Shown one piece after another: positions 19,226 to 27,050 of a stretch of 28,867 bases of DNA (position 1 is the stretch's first letter; each line of letters begins with the position of its first letter). Origin of the DNA: a virus; the IMG/VR virus record IMGVR_UViG_3300029448_000296, positions 1 to 28,867 of that record. One strand, 5' to 3'. Position numbers and translations under genes: made by a program. The notes beneath the pieces were generated by a model. That model was not told the origin of the DNA, made no database searches, and saw only the letters and a program-made list of their open reading frames with translations.

Positions 19226-22200
19226 CTATTTCATTCTTTTAAGATTTCTTTCTTTGTTCTTTATTATGTTTTCCATTTCTAAAAATTCTTCTTTTTGTTC
19301 TGGAGATAAACTATTAAATAGTTCTAATCGTTCTTGTCTTTTTCTGTTGTAATAATACTGGTCTTGAGGTATTCCAGATAATACTTTTACATCATTCATT
19401 AAATTAATTTCATTTTCAGTTAAAGCAACGATACCTTCTTTATATTCTTTTTTATCTAATGCTTCTAAAGCAACTTGAGCTAGTTTATTTTCTACTTCTA
19501 TATCTTCTAAAGTGTAAAATTGACTAGGTTTAAATGTTTTTAAATCTACTGTGTTTCCAGTTTTTACATAATTTGTAAGTTTTTTTACTGTTTTGTTATA
19601 ACCATCTTTAGTCTGTAACTCATTATTTAATAAAGTTAAAGCTTCTCCTTCATTATTAAAACCTAAGTCTTTAAAATCTAATGGAGTAAATATATTTTTT
19701 ATTTCAGGTTTATTATATTTTTCTGCTAGATTTAATTTAACTATTTCTCCCTTAGAAAAACCTATTCTTTCTTCTTCATCGTCTTCTAAAAAAGTTCCGG
19801 CTGTGTAAGGTTCGCCAGTTGCAGGATTAATACGGTCTGCAGGGTCCTCTATAGTATTAGGAACTTTTGGTCCCTTTACAAGTCCACCTTTAGAAAATGC
19901 TTCTCTTTCACCAAATATAAATCTATCTACTAATCTGTTTCTAGATTGGTCCAGTTGCCTACCAATACTTCTTACTTCTTTACGACCAAAAGGAATGTCT
20001 TCATCAATAAATTTAACTAAATCATAAGCACCATAAAAAGGTAAGTTAGCTGCTGCTTGTTCGCCAAAACCTTTTCTATATAAAATCATATCAACTACAT
20101 CTTGTGCCAGTGGACCTGTCGGAGTTTTTAATAATACTCCTAAATCTCCGCCACCTATTCTAGCATTTTCTGACCAACGTCTAACGTAATCAATCATGCC
20201 TAAACCACCCCATCTTTGGATACCATCTAATATTAATTCTCTTTGGTCACTAAATTCATCTAAATCTAAGTTTTCAACGTTTTTTCCATTACTACGAATA
20301 TAGTTACCTGCTACTGCAATACTAGTCATTAACATAGTTGTACCTAATATTTTTGGAGCAACTATATCAGGATTGTCCATTTCATTTACAAACCTTTTTA
20401 AAACTGTGTTATTAAATACAGTAGGATATCCTGCAAACTGAACTAGTAACTGACCTGCAGGACTAGAAAACCATAGAGGTCTATTAGCTTCCGCAGTGCT
20501 AGGATTTAATATAACCTCTTTTGTAAATCTATTAGCTGCAGGTAAATATGTTCTAGAATAAAAATCTTGATTCATAGACTTCGCAACATCAAATACACCG
20601 TCATCATTTAAAGAGTTTCTATACCAACTGATAGAAGCATTAGGGTCAACTCCTAATTCATTTAATTGTTTTTTAAAATAATTTTTTTTCCTATCTCCTA
20701 ATTTTACAACTCCATTAGCATCGTCTGATAATTTTTTAGATATATCACGTATCATTCTTTTACCAGTTGTAAATGATGCTAATTGAACTGCACTTGTCCA
20801 TTGTTGTAATAGATTAGCTTGGAAGAAAGCATTAGATAAAGTTTTAGCAACACTACCTGTTAAAGCTTCACCAGTTAAACCTTCAATTCTTTCTAAGACT
20901 GCCTGTTCCATTGCAAGACCAGTTTTATATATCTCAGCCCAAGTTTCATCATCAACATCTTTTAAGCCTTTTGTAGTTTTACCTGTTGTTACTCTGTAAG
21001 CAGCTCTAGCAGCTTTATTTACATTTTTAATTGTTTCTTTTGTTAAAGCTGTACCTATATCTTTTACTACTGCAGGAGTATCTGTTAAACCTGCTCTAGA
21101 TAGTAAAAGTAAAGGCTCAGTTATACTAGATAAAGTGGCTAAGGGTAAGTGTGCCATTTGTTGACTTAATCTACCCCACTCAGAAGCAGTCTGTCCAGCT
21201 TTACTAGCTACTTTAGTTCCTCCTAAAAATCCTGCTTCTTTATTTTGACCAGTAACTTTTAGATACATGTCTTCTAACTTTCCTGATAGTCTTTCAACAT
21301 CACCACGAGACATGCCTTTTTCTGTTAACTCTTCTTGTATTTTATCAATAAATCTATATCTAAATTGATATAAATTTTGTCCGAACTTATCACTTCTTTC
21401 TATGATTGCAGCAGCATTTACAAAGTAATCTTCTAAAACATTTTGCACATCACTGTCTATAAAAGGTCTTAGTTTTTCATCATCAATATCTGTAAATAAA
21501 CGATGCCTTAAAAAACTAGCACTACCTGAACCCGCATTTTGTTGACCATTAATTTCAAAAGACTGATATTTATATTCAAGCATATTATCAACAATAGCTT
21601 TAGCTTTCTTTCTTTTAGCAATGTCAATTGCTTCTTTAGTTGGATTTGCTATTGTAGGGTCTAAAAATGTTTTACCAAAAACATCTTCATCTACTGTTAA
21701 ATCTTTAACATAAACATCAACTTCTTGACCAGTTTCTACCGCAACTTTCTTAGCTTGTTCTATACTATTGATAGGGTCAGTGTGTTTTGAATTAAATAAT
21801 AATTCTTCAAATTCAGGTCTGTTTTGCTCTATAGCATCACGTTTAAATCTTCTTGGAAAATAGTTTGTAACTCTTCTAAACTTTTCAAAGATGCCTACTT
21901 TTTCTCCTGCTAAAAATGTATCATCAAGTATACCTTTTATATCATCACCTGCTTTAGCTATGTAATCTTTTATAGGTTTACCATTAACACTTTTTATACT
22001 TGGATTTTGTAAATATGCTATAAGTTGGTCATTATCTTCTTGAGTTAATTTAGCCCACCAACCAGTTCTATCAAGTTGTTTTATAGCTTTTTTAAATCTA
22101 AAAAGATAATCACCTTGTCTTCTAGCTGTAGCTAAACCATATGAGTCTTTACGTAATCCAGTATGACCCTTGTTTAAAAACATAACATCGTAGTCGTACC

Positions 22201-23257
22201 TAAACCTAGACAATAAATCATCGAGTGTTTTTGATTCAGCAGCTAACTGAACAAATCTAGTTGTAGGTTTTTCTGCCATTATTTGACTAATAAATTTAAC
22301 AGGAGTAATTAACAGCTTAGATTTATTTACTGTTGCTTCACTACTATCTTTTAAGTCAGCTCTTAAAGTTGGAAGATTTTCTGCATCTGAGATTTGTTTT
22401 CTTGTGCCTGATGCACTCCACCCATCAGTATCCCATTCATCATATTGTTTTATAATCGCATCTTCGTTACTAAATTTATACTTTTTAGCTAAGTAACCTG
22501 CTCCTGTTAATCCTATACCAACACCTGCACCTATTCCCCCACCAAGCAATCCTGTAGCAGCAACATTTTTCCAGTTAATACCATCGTTGTTTCCTAAACC
22601 AAAATCAATAGACTGATTAAAGTAATCATAACTACCACCCCAAGTAGCACCTTCAGCAGCTCCATAGATACCACCTTTTTTTATGTATTTTTTTACACCA
22701 TCTTGAGCTAAGTCAGCAGCAACTTTTCTAGCACCTATATTAAGAGCAGCAGAACCGCCCCCTGTGGCTGGAATAAATAGCAAAGATAAAATATTTAAAG
22801 GGTCAGCTACTACATCTATAGCTAGGTCTTTTGCAAAACCCATACGTTCACGAAAGCCCTCTAACTTTGCATTCCTAAAACTGTTCATTAAATAGTTATA
22901 GTCTTGTTTTTGTTCGTCAGTCCACTTACCTACTTGAAAAGAACGAACCATAGCCGACCCTAAACTATATTCAGAGTCTCTTAAATATTCAAAAATATTA
23001 TCATTCTCTCCGATACCATCTAAGAATCTTTTAGCTCTTTTAGCAAACTCAGGAGTGTTTTTGAGTTCTGTTAAAGATAGCTTTCTTTGAGGAGCATTTA
23101 AAGAAAATGTTGTGGGGAGATTTCCAGTAGAAAAGTTTTTACTATTATACATAGATGAATAACTAGGTATATGTGATAGATTAGTATTGTCTACTTTTTG
23201 TTCATCTGAGGGTTGATTAAAAAGGCTAGAAAAACCTTCTGTATTATAAATTGACAT
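19226..23257 (-). CDS. Large internal virion / DNA-ejection protein, 1343 aa
   Basis: Size, order (before the lysis genes) and composition fit the giant internal core proteins of T7-like podoviruses (T7 gp16, 1318 aa), which are ejected and help form the trans-envelope channel. Visible features: polar N-terminus; hydrophobic ADPLNILSLLFIPATGGG (151-168); Gly-rich membrane-like segment GLLGGGIGAGVGIGLTGAGY (236-255); long helical middle with YFPRRF; and a C-terminal region with paired motifs FSKGGLVK (1121) and FSKGEIVK (1167) around a Pro-rich linker. No lysozyme motif is seen here; that lies in the 861-aa neighbour. The start directly follows the previous stop by two bases. Confidence 0.8.
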   Translation of the reverse strand: MSIYNTEGFSSLFNQPSDEQKVDNTNLSHIPSYSSMYNSKNFSTGNLPTTFSLNAPQRKLSLTELKNTPEFAKRAKRFLDGIGENDNIFEYLRDSEYSLGSAMVRSFQVGKWTDEQKQDYNYLMNSFRNAKLEGFRERMGFAKDLAIDVVADPLNILSLLFIPATGGGSAALNIGARKVAADLAQDGVKKYIKKGGIYGAAEGATWGGSYDYFNQSIDFGLGNNDGINWKNVAATGLLGGGIGAGVGIGLTGAGYLAKKYKFSNEDAIIKQYDEWDTDGWSASGTRKQISDAENLPTLRADLKDSSEATVNKSKLLITPVKFISQIMAEKPTTRFVQLAAESKTLDDLLSRFRYDYDVMFLNKGHTGLRKDSYGLATARRQGDYLFRFKKAIKQLDRTGWWAKLTQEDNDQLIAYLQNPSIKSVNGKPIKDYIAKAGDDIKGILDDTFLAGEKVGIFEKFRRVTNYFPRRFKRDAIEQNRPEFEELLFNSKHTDPINSIEQAKKVAVETGQEVDVYVKDLTVDEDVFGKTFLDPTIANPTKEAIDIAKRKKAKAIVDNMLEYKYQSFEINGQQNAGSGSASFLRHRLFTDIDDEKLRPFIDSDVQNVLEDYFVNAAAIIERSDKFGQNLYQFRYRFIDKIQEELTEKGMSRGDVERLSGKLEDMYLKVTGQNKEAGFLGGTKVASKAGQTASEWGRLSQQMAHLPLATLSSITEPLLLLSRAGLTDTPAVVKDIGTALTKETIKNVNKAARAAYRVTTGKTTKGLKDVDDETWAEIYKTGLAMEQAVLERIEGLTGEALTGSVAKTLSNAFFQANLLQQWTSAVQLASFTTGKRMIRDISKKLSDDANGVVKLGDRKKNYFKKQLNELGVDPNASISWYRNSLNDDGVFDVAKSMNQDFYSRTYLPAANRFTKEVILNPSTAEANRPLWFSSPAGQLLVQFAGYPTVFNNTVLKRFVNEMDNPDIVAPKILGTTMLMTSIAVAGNYIRSNGKNVENLDLDEFSDQRELILDGIQRWGGLGMIDYVRRWSENARIGGGDLGVLLKTPTGPLAQDVVDMILYRKGFGEQAAANLPFYGAYDLVKFIDEDIPFGRKEVRSIGRQLDQSRNRLVDRFIFGEREAFSKGGLVKGPKVPNTIEDPADRINPATGEPYTAGTFLEDDEEERIGFSKGEIVKLNLAEKYNKPEIKNIFTPLDFKDLGFNNEGEALTLLNNELQTKDGYNKTVKKLTNYVKTGNTVDLKTFKPSQFYTLEDIEVENKLAQVALEALDKKEYKEGIVALTENEINLMNDVKVLSGIPQDQYYYNRKRQERLELFNSLSPEQKEEFLEMENIIKNKERNLKRMK

Positions 23258-23259
23258 AA

Positions 23260-25845
23260 TTATTTAGCCTTGACAACTTGTATATATCTACGAACTGAAC
23301 CAGCACCTGCTTCTGTATTGTAATTATTTTTCCAATACTTAGCTCTTGCTTTTAAATTAGTAGGAAGTTTATCTGTAAATCTCATTAAATAAAGTCTAGC
23401 AAATATAGCACTTAGTCCTCTACCATCTAATTCATCATAAGAAATATCTTTTAAATCTAAACCATTATCTTCCATAAATTTTTCATTATAGTCTCTTAAA
23501 GTTTGACCTTCTTCATCACTTCGTAGTCTTCTTTGTATTTCATCAAAAGCTATTTCATCAATTTGAAAGTGACCTTTTGAATCTGATTTTCCAAATGTGT
23601 TTGGAGCATTTCCATATTGAGATTCAACATTAGCTATTTCATTTAAAAATACTTTTGCTGTTTCTTTATCAGGACCATATTTTACTGCTAAATCTATTGC
23701 TTCATTTGTAGCTTCTTCTCCTGTTTGTTGGTCACTAAAAATATCAAAAGACGGTGCTAATAAAGGAGGTCTTACTGCTATTCTATCTACTGCATCTTCC
23801 GCTACAGTTACTGGTAAGTCTTCTGTAACAACTCTTGTTTCAGGTCCTCTTCCTCTACTAAATCTTCTTAAATTTAAACCTCCTGTAGGTTCAATATTTG
23901 CCGACCTAAGAACAGCTTTTTCTCTTCTAGATAATCTTTCACCGCTACTTTGTTTTTCCATTATAGCTAACATTTGCTCATCTGTTGAAGTAACAGGAGT
24001 AGTAGTAGGAGCATCAATAATGTTAGAAATTTCTTCTTCTTCTATTACATCAATATCTTCCTCTACTTGTTCTATATTAACAAGCTCTTCTAAGTCTGGA
24101 TTTGCACCATATTCTTCAGTATAAAAAGAATACAATTGTTTTCTTCCTTCTTCTGTTATAAATTTTGTAGCTACATTTATTAATTGTTTATTACCATTAT
24201 GATTTGTAAATACTGCATAGCCTGTTGCACCACTAGGAGGATTCATTAAAAACTCCGTAATAATTGTATCTGAAATTTCTTTTTCTTCCATAGTTTGTAA
24301 AACACCAGCATCCATGTCCCTTAAAGCATTTATTTGAAAATCAATAGCGTTAATTCTATCAAGCATTTCTTCTATTTGTTCTTCAGGTAATTGTCTACCC
24401 TCTGGACTTTTTAATTGCGAAAGTAAATTATTTCTTTCTGTAATCTTGTCTATTTCAGCATATCTTGCAATAGAAGGTGCTGTATTTATAAGTGCTTGTG
24501 CTCCTTTAGCTGATAAAAGCTCCGCAGCTTTATCAAATGCACTTATATTATTATTTTGTGCAACTAATTTTATTCTTTCTCTTACTTCATTAGGATTATC
24601 AACATATCCACTAAATAACTCTTTATAACCTCTAGTGCCATCTACTTGAATAAAACCTACTCTTTCAATAATTTCTTTACTAAGTCTTATAGCACCCTCA
24701 TCTGTAAGAGGCAGTACGTCTTGTCCTGAATTTAACGCTAGTTGATTGTCTTGTATAAGTAGACCTGCAATGATAGACATGTCATTTGTAACGGCTTCAT
24801 GAATGGTTTCTTTATTTGATTTATCCATGACAATTGTATTACCAACTTGTCTTACGAGTTGTATATTTTTAAATTTTTCTCTATCTAGAACTTGGTCATA
24901 TGTTGTATCTTCAATAAGCTTACCATCAATTGTAAATGCTCTTACATTCCCAGCTTTACTAGTTTCTGAAAATCTATCAGGTCTTATTCTATTTCCCTCG
25001 TACTTAGAAAATCTATCATATATTTTATCGTATAAACGATTAGCTACTTTTACATCAAATTCTTTTGATGAGTTTTTTAAATAATTATATACATCTCCAC
25101 TGCTTTTTGTTGAAAGATAAGTTAATTGATTAACTTGATTATCTTCAAAAGCTTTAAGGTCTGCATTAAATTTAGCATATTTAGGAAATAATTTGTCAAA
25201 AGCTAATTGTGCTTCTACTTCTGCTGCAGCCTTACCACTTACCCTATCACCTATAATACTGACTAAAGTTTCTGGAGATACATCTACATTATTAGCTATT
25301 CCTCTTCTAATATCTGACGTTAGTTCATAAAGTGGTGTATTGTAAGCTGGATTTAACTTTCTTTGTTTAATGTCATCATCTGCTTGATTATAAAACTCTC
25401 TATATAATTTGTTATAAGCTTCTTTACTTTCTGGGTCACTTTTATATATTCTAAAACCATCTTCTAATTTCCCTTCACCTAGTTCTAACAAATCATCTTG
25501 AAGAAGCAATTTAACATTTTCATTTGCTTTATTTTTTAAATATCTATCTGAACCTTTATCATACAATTCTATTTCAGGTATGTTTAACTTTCTTCTTTGT
25601 TCTTGATAGTCATAAGTAATCTTATCAACAGCATCTTGTCCTAAAAGTTCTATCTGTTTATTTTTTTGAAATTTTCTTTCGTTTACTCCTTGAATAGCAC
25701 CTTGAATAACAGCAGGAGCTAGTCCTAAAAATAAACTACCTAAAATATCTTTAAACTCTAATTGTCTATCAAAATCAAAATCTCTTTTTGATAAAAGATT
25801 GTTTACTGTTTTTTGATAATTACTTTGCGGGTCTTCAAAAATCAT
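23260..25845 (-). CDS. Internal virion protein with C-terminal lysozyme-like domain, 861 aa
   Basis: Most of the chain is polar and helical. The last ~130 residues resemble a lytic transglycosylase/lysozyme-like fold: FLNEIANVE741-SQYG supplies the candidate catalytic Glu, followed by a GHFQID motif (like G-L-M-Q-I) and a terminal ALKYW/N-x-N-like region. In T7 the transglycosylase is the N-terminal part of gp16; here it is at the C-terminus of a separate protein. It would open the wall locally during DNA entry. A long acidic, Thr-rich linker (near 590-640) precedes the domain. It overlaps the 237-aa gene by four bases. Confidence 0.78.
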   Translation of the reverse strand: MIFEDPQSNYQKTVNNLLSKRDFDFDRQLEFKDILGSLFLGLAPAVIQGAIQGVNERKFQKNKQIELLGQDAVDKITYDYQEQRRKLNIPEIELYDKGSDRYLKNKANENVKLLLQDDLLELGEGKLEDGFRIYKSDPESKEAYNKLYREFYNQADDDIKQRKLNPAYNTPLYELTSDIRRGIANNVDVSPETLVSIIGDRVSGKAAAEVEAQLAFDKLFPKYAKFNADLKAFEDNQVNQLTYLSTKSSGDVYNYLKNSSKEFDVKVANRLYDKIYDRFSKYEGNRIRPDRFSETSKAGNVRAFTIDGKLIEDTTYDQVLDREKFKNIQLVRQVGNTIVMDKSNKETIHEAVTNDMSIIAGLLIQDNQLALNSGQDVLPLTDEGAIRLSKEIIERVGFIQVDGTRGYKELFSGYVDNPNEVRERIKLVAQNNNISAFDKAAELLSAKGAQALINTAPSIARYAEIDKITERNNLLSQLKSPEGRQLPEEQIEEMLDRINAIDFQINALRDMDAGVLQTMEEKEISDTIITEFLMNPPSGATGYAVFTNHNGNKQLINVATKFITEEGRKQLYSFYTEEYGANPDLEELVNIEQVEEDIDVIEEEEISNIIDAPTTTPVTSTDEQMLAIMEKQSSGERLSRREKAVLRSANIEPTGGLNLRRFSRGRGPETRVVTEDLPVTVAEDAVDRIAVRPPLLAPSFDIFSDQQTGEEATNEAIDLAVKYGPDKETAKVFLNEIANVESQYGNAPNTFGKSDSKGHFQIDEIAFDEIQRRLRSDEEGQTLRDYNEKFMEDNGLDLKDISYDELDGRGLSAIFARLYLMRFTDKLPTNLKARAKYWKNNYNTEAGAGSVRRYIQVVKAK

Positions 25846-26555
25846 ACTCTTCTCTCTAATAAACTATCTATTTGTTCTGTTTTTTCTAATAAATTTTTAC
25901 GTGTTTCTTGAGGTAAAATGTTTTCGTTTCTTACACCTTTTTGTAAAGCAATTCTACTAATATCTTTTAAAATATTACTTTGCTCTATAGTGTCGTCTTC
26001 TTCGTTAGCATCCATATCCTCACTGCTAAATTTATAATCAATTCTAGCTTTTTCACCTATTGCCATAATCATAATTGCAGTAGGCTCATATACTTGTAAC
26101 ATAACATCTGGAGTATATTTACCTTCTTTAAAATCTTCATACAACATAGCACTTGTTAAATCTTCAACTGTGTATCCATTAACTAAAGCATTCATAGTTC
26201 CAACCATGCCCTCTTTAGTTAACAGTCTACTTTCAATATCATTTAAAGCATCAACAGGACTTGCAAACTGTGCAGGTCTTTCCCAAGGATATCTTTCATC
26301 TTTAGCTCTAGTTAAAGAAGCTCCCGGAATAGGATTACCTTTACTTTGTCGCTGAACAAAATCATTTATCGCATCTTCATCTACTTTTACATCTAATGGT
26401 TTTATTCTGCCCTCAGACCTATCACTATCCGTTCCTAGAAAGTTTAATACATCTTCTGTGCTAATATTATTTTCTTCAAGAAAATTTAAAGTCTGTTCAA
26501 TAGCTCCTGAAGCAGTATTAGATTTTATTTTTTGTAAGTCTCTTAATGTAGCCAT
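25842..26555 (-). CDS. Virion-block hypothetical protein, 237 aa
   Basis: Not recognised. Polar and acidic with a helical N-terminus (MATLRDLQKIKSNTASGAIE), a middle PWERPAQFASPVDALNDIES segment and a helical C-terminus ending in LLERRV. Sandwiched between internal virion protein genes, it is likely a structural or assembly protein of the internal core (position of T7 gp15), although it is much shorter. It ends in ATGA overlap with the 861-aa gene. Confidence 0.75.
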   Translation of the reverse strand: MATLRDLQKIKSNTASGAIEQTLNFLEENNISTEDVLNFLGTDSDRSEGRIKPLDVKVDEDAINDFVQRQSKGNPIPGASLTRAKDERYPWERPAQFASPVDALNDIESRLLTKEGMVGTMNALVNGYTVEDLTSAMLYEDFKEGKYTPDVMLQVYEPTAIMIMAIGEKARIDYKFSSEDMDANEEDDTIEQSNILKDISRIALQKGVRNENILPQETRKNLLEKTEQIDSLLERRV

Positions 26556-26563
26556 AATTTATC

Positions 26564-27046
26564 CTATGAGTATGCACCAAATCCAAATTCTAAGTTTCTA
26601 GCCATAGTTGGTCCTTCAACAGATAAAGGTTGTAATTGACCTCTTACTTCTGGTTCAGGCACTCTAAAAGGGTCTTCTCCAGTAACAGTCTTTTGAATAA
26701 CTTTTCCTCCCGCCTGAGTACCAGCAGTAGTTGCAACACTACCAGCTATGCCTTGAATAGCTGATGCTTGTATACCACCTATACTACCTGCTGCAGTTAC
26801 GTCTGCTGCTGCTTTACCTGCTGCAGCTAATTTTGATGCTTCAGTTGCAGCAAGACCTACTTTCTTTGCAAATAATCCTAGCTTACCAGCACCTTGCCAC
26901 CACCCTGCTACAGCTCCTCCAGTATATATAGTTGCACCAAGTATGGCTGCAGTTATTAAAGCTTTTTTATTTCTATAAACAAATCTTTTGAAAGGGTCAA
27001 TTATTTTCTTTTTTACCCCACCAACTATACTTTTAAATATATTCAT
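26564..27046 (-). CDS. Small Ala/Gly-rich internal virion protein (T7 gp14-like), 160 aa
   Basis: Basic N-terminus (GGVKKKIIDPFKRFVYRNKK), a hydrophobic segment (ALITAAILGATIYTGGAVAG, 29-48), then a long Ala/Gly-rich region and a polar tail ending GFGAYS. This is the profile of T7 gp14, the smallest ejection protein, which inserts into the outer membrane. Order (gp14-like, then larger core proteins) also agrees. No sequence motif proves it. Confidence 0.7.
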   Translation of the reverse strand: MNIFKSIVGGVKKKIIDPFKRFVYRNKKALITAAILGATIYTGGAVAGWWQGAGKLGLFAKKVGLAATEASKLAAAGKAAADVTAAGSIGGIQASAIQGIAGSVATTAGTQAGGKVIQKTVTGEDPFRVPEPEVRGQLQPLSVEGPTMARNLEFGFGAYS

Positions 27047-27050
27047 AATT

